From Sorghum bicolor (lineage: Eukaryota; Streptophyta; Magnoliopsida; Poales; Poaceae): DNA of 64,000 nucleotides. The translations under genes were made by a program, and so were the position numbers. Positions 9,966 through 22,739 of the stretch are shown here, piece after piece (within the stretch, counting starts at the first letter, position 1; each line of letters starts with the position of its first letter). The notes beneath the pieces are model-generated. The model made no database searches and was not told the origin of the DNA. It saw only the letters and a program-made list of their open reading frames with translations. The DNA is taken from positions 17,849,344 through 17,913,343 of the forward strand of contig NC_012877.2 in the NCBI RefSeq assembly GCF_000003195.3, in the 5' to 3' direction.

Positions 9966-12441
9966 GACAGCCTTTGTCACAAGGTATGGGCAATATGAGT
10001 TCACTGTTGTGTCCTTCGGACTCACGAATGCCCCGGCTTACTTCATGAATATGATGAACAAGGTGTTCATGGAAGAACTAGACAAGTTCGTTGTGGTGTT
10101 CATTGATGATATTCTTGTCTATTCAGCCTCTGCCGAAGAACATGAGCAGCACTTGAGAGTAGTTCTGGAGAAGTTGAGGCAGAACCAACTCTATGCCAAG
10201 TTCAGTAAGTGCGAGTTCTGGCTTGAAGAAGTCGCCTTCCTTGGACATGTTCTCACAGCTGAGGGAGTTGCAGTTGACCCAGCCAAAATAGAAGCCGTGA
10301 AGGAATGGGAGCAACCCCGTAATGCGATGGATATTCGCAGTTTTCTGGGTCTGGCCGGGTACTATCGCCGATTCATTGAGAATTTCTCTAAGATCGCCAA
10401 GCCGATGACCAACCTTCTCAAGAAGACCAATGAGTTTGAGTGGACACCTGAGTGTGAACAAAGCTTCCAGACCTTGAAACAGAAGCTTACCACCACCCCT
10501 GTGCTAGCCTTGCCTGACATTCAGAAGGACTTCGTAGTCTATTGTGATGCTTCGAGACAGGGACTCGGATGTGTTCTGATGCAGAGTGGGAAAGTCATAG
10601 CATATGCGTCGCGACAGCTGAAAGACCATGAGCAACGCTACCCCACCCATGACCTTGAGCTAGCAGCTGTTGTGCATGCCTTAAAGATCTGGAGACACTA
10701 CTTGATCGGCAACAAGTGTGATATATACACTGATCACAAGAGCTTGAAGTACTTCTTCACTCAAGAAGATCTGAACATGAGGCAACGTAGGTGGTTAGAA
10801 CTCATAAAGGATTACAACTTGGAGATTCACTATCATCCAGGAAAGGCAAATGTCGTTGCTGACGCCCTGAGCCGCAAGAGTTACTGTCATAGCCTGTCCA
10901 TGGAAGCCATACCGACAGAGTTATGTCGGGAGATGGGAGACCTACAACTCGAGATCGTACCCAGGGGTTTGCTCAGTGAGTTGCGGATACAATATGACCT
11001 GGAAGATGGAATCCGCAGAGCCCAGCAGGACTGTCCTGAGATCCAAGAGGTCCACGAACGCATGGAAGGGGGAAAATGCCCTGAGTTTCGAATAGATGAA
11101 AGGGGGACATACTGGTGCAAGAACAGAATATGTGTACCTAGCGACGAGGCCTTGCGTGAAGAGATTTTGTCGGAGGCACACGACTCCAGGTACTGCATAC
11201 ACCCTGGCAGCACCAAAATGTACGCTGATTTGAGGAAGGTCTTCTGGTGGAAGGATATGAAGAAAGACATCGCTGGACATGTTGCTCGATGTGACACTTG
11301 CAATAGGGTCAAGGCAGAGCACCAGAGACCAGCAGGGTTGTTAAAACCCCTAGACATACCACAGTGGAAATGGGACAACATAACCATGGACTTTATCGTA
11401 GGGTTACCCCAATCCTCGCAAAGCCATGACTCCATCTGGGTGATAGTTGATCGACTCACCAAAGTAGCTCACTTCGTGCCAGTCAAGACAGACTACCGAG
11501 CCGACAAATTGGCAGACTTGTACGTACACCACATCCTCAGGCTTCACGGGGCACCTGCTAGCATAGTATCAGACCGTGGCCCCCAGTGGGTATCCAAGTT
11601 TTGGCAGAGCCTACACAAGGCAATCGGCACCCGCTTAGACTATAGCACCGCATATCACCCGCAGACTGATGGGCAAACTGAGAGAGTGAATCAGGTCCTA
11701 GAGGATATGCTCAGAGCTTGTGTACTGAAGTATGGGTCAGACTGGGAAAAAAGTCTACCTCATGCAGAGTTCTCCTACAATAACAGTTATCAGGCCAGCA
11801 TTCAGATGTCACCCTTCGAAGCCCTATATGGAAGGAAGTGTAGAACCCCGCTGATGTGGTCACAGGTGGGAGAGAGAGCGTTCTTTGGCCCTGATAAAAT
11901 TAAAGAGGCCGAAGAAGGAGTCGCCCATGTGCGAGAGAACTTGAAGATCGCTCAGAGCCGACAGAAGAGTTACGCAGATAACCATCGGAGAGATCTTGAG
12001 TTCAAAGTGGGGGATCATGTGTACCTCAAGGTCTCCCCGCTACGTGGGACTTTCAGATTCCATGTGAAAGGAAAGCTCGCACCAAGGTTTGTAGGCCCCT
12101 ACCGGATCGTTGCTAGAGTTGGCAAGTTAGCATACAAGCTTGAGTTACCAGAAGAGCTAGACAGAGTGCATCCAGTGTTCCACGTATCTCAGTTGCGCAG
12201 ATGTCTGAAACTGCCAGAGACACAAGTGCCCGTTGAGTCACTAGACCTACAGGAAACACTAGAGTACCGGGAGTACCCAGTCAAGATTCTAGACAAAGCC
12301 ACCAAGGAAACTAGAAGCTCTACCATTCCCATGTGCAAGGTTCTGTGGAGCAACCACACAGAAAGAGAAGCCACTTGGGAGAAAGAGTCTGAGCTGCAGT
12401 TACGATACCCCTACCTCTTCGAAAGGTACGTCACACCTTAA
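9883..12441 (+). pseudogene. Element B pol: RT, RNase H, integrase, chromodomain (5' end lost by frameshift)
   Basis: From [13 protein letters not shown] the frame is open for over 840 codons to TAA 12439-12441. In the numbering of this frame, the RT catalytic pair is Asp75-Asp76 (FIDDILVY). RNase H carries VYCDASRQG with Asp222. Integrase has the HPGSTKM...CDTC zinc region and a catalytic triad at Asp503, Asp564 and Glu600 with a normal D-35-E spacing. A chromodomain ends the protein (HPVFHVSQL... [15 protein letters not shown]). These are the enzymes for reverse transcription and integration. The lack of any other stop indicates that the break at about 9885 is recent. The first residues of this frame are not a real start; it continues the gag-protease frame. 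Confidence 0.92.
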
Positions 12442-12463
12442 ATCTCGGGACGAGATTCCAATG

Positions 12464-12475
12464 AGGGGGAAGGAC
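12464..12475 (+). promoter_or_regulatory. Polypurine tract of element B
   Basis: GAGGGGGAAGGA-type purines lie directly before the 3' LTR start (TGTAACGACCC at 12476). The tract starts 22 bp after the pol stop. Confidence 0.75.
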
Positions 12476-15400
12476 TGTAACGACCCAGAAATTTTCCCCA
12501 AAATACCAAAGTTACCACCTGAAATTTTTTTTCTAAAAATAACCTTTGTTTGATGAATTCATACTAGTAAAATCCCTTGTAGATGCACAAGTAGAACCTA
12601 TTTAATTTTAGAGCATATGCATATTTAATTCAACGTATGATTTGGCTTTTATTGATTTTATGTGATGAGTAATAAAATCAATAACCTTTATTTAACTAGT
12701 GATTTCCCTTCAAAAGCTGACCCTTGGCTTGTGCTCAAGTTGGAACTAAGTTAGGCAATTAGGGAATCAAGGGGTTGGAGAATAGACTTAGCAGAAATTA
12801 GAAACCGGTTGAAGCTAGGGCTGGAAAAATGAAAAGCAAATCTGGCACGAGAGCAGCTCACAGCCCAGCTCGCTACCCGCACCTGCGCTCGCCCATCTGG
12901 CCCAGCACCGCGCGCGCGGCCCAGCACGCCCGTCCCCACCCGCGCTCGCGTTCGCTGCGGCCCAGCACCGCACGCCACCGCAGCCCAGCGCTCGCCCGGC
13001 TCAGCGCGCAGCCAAGCGGCAGCGCCCAACGCTCCACCCCGCGCGGATGACAGGCGGGCCCCGCCCGTCATCCCCCACCTCACCACCGATCCCCTGCTTT
13101 TCTTCCCCAGCGCCCCTGCAGCTTGGTGACGACACTGCGCTCGCCTTTTGACCGGACGAGAGCGGACGGGAGAACTCCAGGGCCTCGCCAACCACCCCCA
13201 CACCCCCGAACCCTAGCCTCGCGGACGCCAGCGCCCTACACGTGTCCGGATGGCACCCCGGCCGTCCGCCGTGAGCCATGATCGGCTTCGGCTATAAAAG
13301 CCGAACCCCAAGCCCTAGCGCCTCCCATCCACCCCGACACCACGCCGCGGCTCAGCCGCCACTCGCCGAGCACAGCAAACTGAGGGGGAAGCGAGGAGGC
13401 GGGCCGTGGAAGCCGTCCAGGGCACCGGAGCGGGGGAGATCGCCGCCGCCGTCCCTCCCCCATCCACGCGGCGGGCTTCACGGCACGGCACTGCGAACCA
13501 TCTGCACGGCGACAGCTCTCCACTGTGACACTAGCCAGCAACCATCGCCACCCCCGGTATGTCTTTGATTTTCGTCTCTGTGCGCCACCAAGCCGAGCGC
13601 TTGCGCCATGGCCGCCCGCCGCAAACGCACCCAAGGCGCTACCTTTGCTCTCCCCGCATCCGCCTCACGTCCGTCACACACCCGCACGCCGCACACTTGC
13701 ACCCAGGCACGGAAACAAGCCCGGCCACGCAGGAACACCCCGGACCCTAGAACAGAGGAACCGCACCGACTCACCATGGGCGCGCCCTGCCGCACCTTGG
13801 CCACGACACGAAACCACCTAGAAAGAACCCAAGGCACCACCTTGAGCACCCATCGCACTCGCTGAGGCGCTGCGCCGCTCGTGCGTGCCGTTGGACGCGC
13901 TGTGTAACAGAACCGACCAAATTATAAGAGATTAAGCCTAATAGTGACTATTTGCATAGTCGAACCATCACGCTTAAGCCCATATAATCCCGGTAGTCCG
14001 TGAAATCTCGATGGATTTCAAACCACACATCGCATATAGCCAAGATCGTAATAAGTTTAGCGGCCGCCATCCATAAGTACATCCAAATTACAACATTCAT
14101 GAAACACATCGGAGTACTTATGTTATTACAAACCAAGTTCTTCAAGTAGCGGAAGTTTCATAGTTCGAAATTACAACACACACGATAAGTCTGATACAGT
14201 GCCATAGTTTGGTCATTCCCACAAAAGCAAAGGAAGAGACGGAGTGACCATCGCCCTTGGTCTAGTCATCACCCATAGCTGGGTACAGACAGAGGATGCA
14301 ATAACCATAGTACAATTGACCATCTGCAAAACAACATGGGAATAGAACCCTGAGTACGAGAAGGTACTCAGCTAGACTTACCCGTCATAAACTTAAAATA
14401 GAGACTCATCAAGGATCATGAAGGCTATTTGGTGGGGTAGCTGACAACCATTTTGCAAAGACCGCAAGGTTTTATTACCCTAACCTACCTAAATCTTTTC
14501 TTTCTTTAATTTGCTCAAGTTGAAAGTATCATTACCTATTATCTAGGTTTGCTCCTGTGCTATTACAAGCAATATGAAACTATGATAGTACCTCATCATA
14601 GCATTTCCTAAACCATTCATCATTATAACCCAAGTGTTTCATAGTCCTTACTACGAGGACGAAGCTCATGTCAAGTGCTCACTATCCAGGAGCGATGGCG
14701 ATTCGAATCGATTTCTAACCAGCTGGCGAGGTATTCCCCACACAAACCACACTCACTGATCAAGTGAGCTACAGATCACCGTATTACACTATCCAGGACC
14801 AATTCGCGGGTTCGGCAGGCACCGCCAGTACCCGAGGACCGTTCCGGCGACTGAGGTATCCAAGGTATACCAAGGTTGCGCGCCGCGCCCTCGTCGTTCT
14901 CCTCAACCATCACCAATACAGCGCATGGCGGCTCGATTCCCGGCCCGGATAGTGTTAAGGCTTCGCGGTCGGAACGACTTATCCTTCCAGCTAAGTGTGG
15001 GGCATGCGTTCAACATGACAAGAGGGCCGTCAACGATCGGTCCTTAATCGACACAGGCAGGGGCACCATGGTCAACCCACCATAAGACCCCGCCCGGTCT
15101 CCAAATTCATTCCACACTTGGTTATTCTTTTCCCCGAGCAACCAATGCTTAATCAAGCAGGTATCCACCTATATCTCGCTGGTGACAGGGAATCACCCGA
15201 CTTCTACCGAACTAAGCAAGCTAAGCATAGACTCCGTGCCTATGTAAATAGGACAAGGTAGTTGAATGAGTAGGAATAACAAGGAGTACTCATGCAGCAA
15301 CGGTATCAGGCAACTCCTATCACTTAATATGCAATACAGTAGAACAAGTATAGCACTTTATATAAGTTAGCGAGAATAGGGAGACTTAGAATGCTCCGGG

Positions 15401-18400
15401 GCTTGCCTTTCTCAAACGTGCTGGGTCGGTGATCCGGACACTCCTGCAGTTCCTCTCCGGGTTCCGGTGCTTCCGGAGGTTCCTGCTCCTGAATCTCCTC
15501 TGGCTCCTCGGGTCCCACCTCGTTCTCCTGCGAGCCTGTATGATGCATATATGCTCATGAGTGGAGTGTGAGATGCCCGAGTGGATGCTTGTAAGAGAGA
15601 GTGTCAAAGGAGTCATGTTATGATGCATAGGTGATGCACTTGGTCATGCTTATTACAAGGTAGTCAACATCATCCGGGAACAATAACTAAATTAAGCATC
15701 TGTTGCATTCTCTTTTACAGATATTTTTCAAATGCAACCAGCAACCCCCATGATGCTTCAAAGATACACCAAACCCAACTTATTCCATTCAACCTATATA
15801 TATACACCTTTTATGGTTTTCTTTATTCATTTCTAAGCCCATTAAAAATCACATGCAATTCTGTTCATCAATAAATTTCAGAAAAATTACAGGAGACTAC
15901 TAGCTAATCATAAAGTCTACTGTAAATTTTTCATAATTTTTGGTTACTTATTTTGAGCCACAAAAATCACAAGATTAATTGATAAGGCAAGTATAATCAC
16001 CCTACTGTGATATAAGTGTCAAACAACAGATTTCATATTTTTACAATTTATCTAATATCATAAGAAACACCCACAAAATTTTCCAGATTTATTGCATGAC
16101 CCATTTAATTATTAAAAATCATAAAGCACTTCCATGCAAGCTTTTAAATTACCATAAGTTCATTTATACACCAAATAATATGTAACAATATTTTCTCAAT
16201 GGTTAAACACACATGCAGAGCCAGCAAAACAAGTTTTACATTTTTCTGAACCCTATTTTATTTACTATGCATTTTCCAAGTTTAGGAAAAACATGGATTA
16301 ATTATATTCTTACAGGAAAGTTACTCAAACATGACATGCAATCATACTAGGCTATAGATCTGGAAATAAGGAACACACCAAAATTTATTTCACCATTTTT
16401 GGAGCTATATTCATCAAGATATTGATTTTTGAACATTTAAATCATTTCCTGGAAAAACTTTTAAAACGGAAAGTCACCCAAAACGCTAAATGCACCCGGA
16501 TTCAAACCCTCGGAGTCACTGACAGGCGGGACACGCGAGTCAGGGGACCCCACCTGTCATCCACCCCGTGACCCCGCGGCCAAAGATCGGCCGGAATCTC
16601 GCCGCCGGTGAGGTTTCCGGCGACACCGTGAGCACCTACGGCTTCGCGCGAACGAGACGAGTCCAGCCGTACCCTCTTTGGCACCGGACGAGCACCGGAA
16701 CTACCTCGCCGTCATGAATGGCGGACGCGGCGGCGCTGCTCGCCGTGGTCCGGCCGTTTCACGGCGGTAGAGCGTGAGCTAGTGACGGGAAAAGGTGCGC
16801 GAGGTCAAGGCGGACCCAAAGCACCTATGAACGCGAGCAGAGACAGAGAGGAGAGGGAGAACCGTGCGAGCCGAGAGGTCGCCGGAGCTCTGACTCACTC
16901 CGGTGAGCTCTAGCGGGCACGCAGGGCTTACCGAGCGCGGAAGAGCGCAAGCACGAGACGCAGAAGGACGAGGCGGAGCCGGTGGTGGTCGCGAAGGGGA
17001 AGGAGAGGGCCGGAGCTGGCCGGGAGGGAAGCTCCGAGCCGTCGGCGGCTATGGCGTGCGGCGGAGCGGCGAGCGCTGCGTGAGGGCGAGCAGAGAGGCG
17101 AGAGCGAGCGGTGGAGGGCGCAAATGGGAGCGGGGGCTTCGGCGGGCGCGTCCAGGGGCTCCTGGTGGCCGACCAGGGCGTCTCCATGCCGCCGCATGCC
17201 CGCCACGCGGCGGCCAGGCTCTGCCGGCGCACCACGGCGGCACGGCGAGGCCGTCCGCGCGCGCGGACGCGGGCGCGAGCGCGAGGAGGGAGAAGGGGAA
17301 GGCGCGGGCGGGCTAGGCCGGCTTCGGCCAGCGGGCCAGAAGCGAGGCCGCGGCCTGCTAGCGCCCCCTTTCCCTTTTCTATTTTTTTTTGAATTTCTTT
17401 TCTCAAATTCTCCCATAAATTCATTTTGGCCATTTTCAAATCATTTTCACCACTTTCTCCCAAAAGCAAAGTGGTGCCAAACTAAAAACTCTACAACTTT
17501 GCTTTAATAGGTAAGACCAAATTCTAAATAGAATTTGAATTACAAATTAAAACTTAGTTCTAGGTTTTTAAATAAAGTTATTTTGGATATTTTGTATAAA
17601 TTCCATTTCTCAATTTCCATAGCTCCAAAAATTGCACAAAAATGTTCTTAATTCTTCTTACACATAAAGCAACCTAATTTGAATGTTTCACAATTTTAGA
17701 AGCAAGCATCCTATTTTTAACATATTTAAAACACATGAAATGATGCACATAAAATCATACTTGAAGAGAATGACATGCTCATGATGCTTATGATTGATGA
17801 GGATGCTTATGCATTGCTTTGCCAAGGCTAAGTGCATGCTTAACACCTAGGGTGTTACACGCTGCGCGCACCCGAGCGGGCACGCTCACGGCCGCAGGCG
17901 CCACGGGCGCGAACGCCCCCGGCACGCGCGACATTCCGACCGCTACGCGCCAGCAGTGAGCCCCGAACCACTCCGAGCACCTTCACCGCGTCCTCGAACG
18001 CACCGTGCGCGGCTTAGAGTAGAAGAGCAGGGGGATAAAGCACCGGAGCACCGCCGGAGTGCCGCCGGAGTGCGGTGAGACCTGGGAAAAACGTGGAGCA
18101 GAGAAAGAGCAGGGGAGAGGAGGGGAAAAGAGCCTCCTGGCTACACCCGGTCCGCTGTGGACCGAAGAGGAGGAGAGAAGGGGGTGGACCAGGTCCACGA
18201 AGACCCAAGCCAGCGGACCACAGACCCCGCGGTGCACCCGTGCACCCATGCACCGCGCGCCCGCCTCCTGGCCGCTGGGCCGAGCCCAGCACAAGGCCGA
18301 GGCCCAGCAGTGCCAGCCAGCCGCAAGAAGGCCGACGCCGGCCCGCTACCTCGCCCCCCCTGGCCACCGCGTGGGCCGGTTTGAGCCCAAGCCGCAGGGT

Positions 18401-20323
18401 TAATTTCCTGATCCCTTTCTTTTTCTTTTCCAAACCTATAATGTGTTTAAATAATTTAAACCCCCAAATGAATTCCGAAAAATACAAAACTAGTATCTAA
18501 ACTTTTCTAAAAAGAAGCTCTACGTCTTAGGCTTATTTATGAGTGCATTTGGTTCTTTCGATTCTTCTATTGGATTTTTGTGATATCTATAGGAGTCGCT
18601 TATTGCGACCATATGTCTCGTTTGACAGACCCGGAGGAGCCGACGACTGAGGAGTACGACCCCGACTACACTGAGGAGCTCGAGGACGACTTGCCAGGTG
18701 CCACGTCCCACCCAACCTCGTAGAATCCTATTAGTCATGCCATGAATGTAGAAGCTAGCGCTTTACTTTTATGCAATAATCTGAGATAGGATGCATGGTA
18801 GCAATGCTTGTGAGCCGTTACCTTGTCGCAACCTACTACCCTTGCTTACCCGCAGTTAGGTTAGAAGCTTGCATTTTACTACTGGTACTCTACTCTGCAT
18901 TATATCTGTGATGTGATGCTTCGTGGACAGTTGTTGGGTTGGTTAAGGCATGGAATGCCGATATCGGATTTTAGGAGAGATCTTGGTGTGTGTTTTGGGT
19001 GTGTGGTGAGGGTTGAGTCGATCGAGCAGGAATGTACGACGAGTCTTAGGACGAGTCATGCCGGGAGATGCTACCTGGGCATTTGCCAAGAGAGATGCCT
19101 GTGGCGGGCACATGTGACAGGGTGAGGTCCCGGAGTGGAGTGTCTTCGTGGGACGAAGCGCCGGGATGGGAGGTGCTGTTTAGCACGGGGTGACCGGATG
19201 TCCCGTTGAGCGGGGCATCGGCCGACCCCACGTGAAGATGTCCTGCTTGGTCGCTTAAGGACTGATATGTTCTGTGGACCGGGTCTTAGGAAGCCTTGCA
19301 CCCTCACTCGCCTTCATGGGAGGGGGACGGATGTACGACCATCTAGGGCGATGCCACTACTACTAGGTTGTTAGCGGATAGTGTAGGGAGGTACGGGCAT
19401 GGGACCCACACCCTCCTAAGACAGCGTAGTGACCCTGGGGGCCCGGTACTACGTCTCACAGTCTCAGCATGCCGGTGGTACTCCGGTATGGCCCCAGTTC
19501 TGAGTGGTAGGGTGGCATCGTGTTAGTTGGAAGGCAGCCCGGTATCAGCCTAGACGATGTACAGCGTCGATGATGGTGATCTTGTGAGTGGTGTAAACCT
19601 CTGCAGAGTTTCTGGTTGATCGATCGATACATATGCCGTTCGCGGCTATGGACCTTTCCTAAGTACAGCTTCACTTGACTAGAGAGAGGAGTCCTTTCTA
19701 CCTTCCCCTGGGTTGTGTTGGATCCGGCGTTGGCCGTTGAGGCAAGGCACGAGCGGGAGTCGTCCTTGCCGCCTAGAGAGTGAGAGTGTGGTGAGATGTG
19801 TGTGCTGGGATGGGAGAATGTGTGTGAAAGGTGTTGGAATAAAAGTTGACTTATTATTATTATAAAATGTGACTTATTCGCATAGGAAACTACAGCCATA
19901 TATTAGGTCTTTTGAATCAACCCCTTGCATTCCACCTACCACAAAGCTTCGCAAAAAGCATAGGGTGGGAGCCAGTGGCCAGTACAAATCGTACTGATAC
20001 TTTGGCAGCAGGTTCTGAGCCTGAGTACGACTACGCGGGCGACGATTGGGAGGAGTAGGTGTCTCATCCTGCGCTCAAGTTTGGAGGATCCGGAGTTCGC
20101 GCCTTCGCTATCTACCCGATGCTGTTCCGTATGCTGTGTGTGTGAGTGTGATTCCGCCAAGTGGCGATGTAATAATGAGTAAACCCCTCTTGTACTCTCT
20201 TTTGTTCGTGTATGACTTGTATAACAGCTGAAATTCGGGTAATTCGAATTGACTCTTCGCGCGTTAATTCGTTTTACAATTCGAATCTGGGGATTTCCCT
20301 TCGTGGAAATCTAGATCGTTTCA
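12476..20323 (+). repeat. Element B 3' LTR, split by a solo LTR
   Basis: This is the second copy of the 2216-6088 LTR. It runs to 13902, is interrupted by LTR-b (13903-17859 plus the TSD copy 17860-17864), then continues to ATCGTTTCA at 20323. It is followed by GTTGG, the TSD of element B. After removal of the insert it is about 3.9 kb, matching the 5' copy. It has a small extra repeat (GCCGCCGGAGT duplicated) around 18051-18072. No gene is present. Confidence 0.93.
13903..17859 (-). mobile_element. LTR-b: solo LTR of a Tekay-type element (3957 bp)
   Basis: On the plus strand it starts TGTAACAGAACC and ends AGGGTGTTACA. It is flanked by the perfect TSD CGCTG (13898-13902 and 17860-17864). 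Read on the minus strand it begins TGTAACACCCTAGG and matches element A's LTR in several blocks. These include the AAGGCAAGCCCCGGAGCAT block (15393-15410 versus 22737-22755), the GGACCGATCGTTG block and the terminal ACCGGGATTATATGGG block. There is no internal region, primer-binding site or polypurine tract, so it arose by LTR-LTR recombination. The GC-rich part (about 16500-17350) has open frames such as 16825-17469 minus without any recognisable domain. Confidence 0.9.
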
Positions 20324-20328
20324 GTTGG

Positions 20329-21076
20329 TACTAAATCTGTCTTTGCTATGTCAACAAATAATTAATTAAGGTCATATAGCTGTTCTGGACAGCAAGGGAG
20401 TAATCTGATTATTGTCTAAAGACAACTTTGTTTTCTGAAAGACTTGCCTATAGCAAAGATGTTGTAAACTTTGTATGCTAACTGCAGTTTAAATTTGGAA
20501 TCATTTGGTTCAGTAGTTTAAAAGTTATGGCTCTTCCAAGTTGAGTTCCAGAACTAAGTGCTCTCTGTCTTTCTGGAACAGAACCTGGAACTTTGTTTAG
20601 TTGACCCGTTTAACTTATGTATCTTGCTGTGATGTCTAAAAATGAAATGTAAACAATTTCATAAGCTTTCCAGAATGTCCTCATTCTTGTTTGTTAGATC
20701 TTTATAACTCGAGTTATGAATTGTTCTTTGAGCTACTCTGTTATTTAGTTGTTGCTGTTTAATGGTCTAAGTTGGTGTGTTCTTGTTAGTTGAGATGGTA
20801 CTCTTTTGTGAGCTTGTAATAGAAGCTTACTCCGTAAATGAGTGTCCAGTGAAGTTTATAATCATGTTACCACGCAATCATTATCATCTTGGGTGCACAC
20901 ATTCCTTACTTATCGTGCATGCAATAGATGCACCGGGAGTCGCAACATCGTTCGAGCTCGAGAGGGTGAATCCCGAAGACCCGGAGGTCACTTAGGAGCC
21001 AGAGGTCCAGCCGGCAGGACAAGAGGAGCCCGAAGAGGAGGTTGAGTGCCCTAGTCACGAGCCCGCTTCGTTCGTG
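20329..21076 (+). repeat. Element A 3' LTR, segment 2 of 3
   Basis: This continues element A's LTR after insertion of B. The AT-rich first part has no gene. The last part (20935-21060), reading GAAGACCCGGAGGTCAC and GAGCCCGAAGAGGAGG, parallels the E/P-coding-like block of LTR-b at about 15420-15530, confirming the same LTR family. It stops at LTR-s and resumes at 22740. Confidence 0.82.
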
Positions 21077-21081
21077 AAAGG

Positions 21082-22734
21082 TGTTGGGCATTCTTAACGT
21101 CATTACCAAAAGTAGACTCAGTTTTCTAACTCTGATAGCGGCGCCAAAAATGCCGAACCTATCCCTCATGCCATTTAAGCCAAATTGTCATCCCCAGCAT
21201 GACATGAGAGCCGCGGTATTGAAATATGCAATTGCTCTTCTGAATAAAAAATAAATGAGATCTGCAAGCGCACAGATTAATACCGATGCAGCATTTTAAC
21301 CGGGAAGTATTCCAGGTATCGTTATTTATATTTTTACCACTGGGAAGAGATTTCTAATCATCAATGTTGATTATGGAATGGAATATAGAATTGAGTATCT
21401 ATCATTGCATGTATAATTGAGAGCACTTATCTATCTCTTTCATACAGGGATAAATGTCACATAAGATATAGATAAAGTATGAATGGTGACAAAGATAATT
21501 AATCTGATCAGCATAACTAGCCACATATAATAATGATAAGCACCTCAATAAATATTCTAGCAAGTCGTTAGCATGGAATTAGGATGAACTACAAGAATAT
21601 TTCCTAAGTTATTCTTAACTATAAAGTCTAGCATATCATAGTTAGTGCAATTATACTTGGCAATCATTGCGAGACAGGACTACGCCCATGCATAGTGATA
21701 TTATCAAGGAAGATGAGAAACATAGCAATCACTCCCCTGTAATAATGTTGCTCTACCTGCCCTATACACGAGAGGGAGACTATATAAGAATCAATGGAGC
21801 TGTCACCACCACGAACTACCCCGCGATCCGACATATAGGTTACAATCGCAGATAAATACGGTATAGACACCACGCCTAAACAATACTTATCATTTACCCA
21901 CTGTACACATGGATAAACGCTATACGATCCTAAGCATGTATATAATTCCAATCTAACTAAGCCAAGCATATAACTATGATAAACTAAGAACAATATAATT
22001 GCAAATATAAACAAGTAGAGCAAAGTCATAATCAATATATTGAAGTAGAACAAAGTCATATTCATAATATTGAAGAACAATGATGAACAATTGAAGAACA
22101 GTAGAGGTATTACCAAGAATCCTCTTGACAGATCCGGAAACCATTCGAAGATTGACTCCTTCTAGTTCTAATCCTATATAGCTATGCTAAACTAGAGATC
22201 TATTGATGTGGTGGCTCTAGCGCTTGATCAGAAGCTTCTTCTCCCGAGATGGATAAATAAATTAGGGTTTCGGATGTCCTCTCCTCCAGGGGCTAGGGGG
22301 TCTGCTTATATAGTCCTTCCAAATGAATATGGGCCATTGGATCAAACTGACATTAATCGCACGGTTTTCCTTGATCCTTTAGGTCGGTGGAGCATGATCC
22401 GCGAGGTGGAGCGTGATTGGCCCTCAGGCCAGGGCAGGCGCCCAAGGGGGGAGGGCGGGCGCCCTGCCCCCGGGTCCGCTCGGCCTCCCGTTCGTTCCCA
22501 TGGGTTCTGGACTCTTCTAGATGTTGGATAATTGTGGTACACGTTAATATCTCTATGTCAACCCGACGTGTGGGCCTTTCTTCCATAATTCTTGATAACC
22601 CCCTGCAGAAATAGACAAACACCAAAACTCGTGGAATTCTGTTAGATAAAACCCTAAGTCTGGATGTCGATTGCATTTGGATCCTTTTCTTTGTTTATTT
22701 GATGATTATATTTGATACTTAAGGACCGTCAACA
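21082..22734 (-). mobile_element. LTR-s: solo LTR of an Athila/Tat-type element (1653 bp)
   Basis: It is flanked by the perfect TSD AAAGG (21077-21081 and 22735-22739). On its own strand it starts TGTTGACGGTCCTTAAG and ends AAGAATGCCCAACA, like the LTRs of D and T. It shares with D the start block and a GGGGGTTATCA block (about 22600). A TATA box (GACTATATAAGC) is at about 22305-22316, read on the minus strand. Paired GC boxes lie at 22431-22443 and 22452-22464. It contains a primer-binding-site-like GGCGCCG about 50 bp inside its 3' end (21135-21141). No internal domain remains. Confidence 0.88.
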
Positions 22735-22739
22735 AAAGG

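Larger units (their letters stand above)
2216..20323 (+). mobile_element. Element B: complete Tekay-type Ty3/gypsy retrotransposon with an upstream extra ORF
   Basis: Element B has both LTRs, a tRNA-Met-type primer-binding site, an upstream ORF, gag-pol with a chromodomain and a polypurine tract. It is flanked by the perfect 5-bp TSD GTTGG (2211-2215 and 20324-20328). It spans 18.1 kb only because a 3957-bp solo LTR sits in its 3' LTR; without that it is about 14.1 kb. Domain order PR-RT-RNaseH-INT-chromodomain is that of chromoviruses. A long LTR plus an ORF before gag recalls the rice RIRE3/RIRE8 group (from memory). The two LTRs differ by only a few substitutions in the stretches compared by eye, so insertion was fairly recent. 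The RT frame is broken, so this copy cannot supply its own enzyme. Confidence 0.92.

Noticed and set aside
16825..17507. Overlapping A/R/P-rich frames in LTR-b
   Set aside because: They fall inside a solo LTR with clear ends and TSD; composition explains them.
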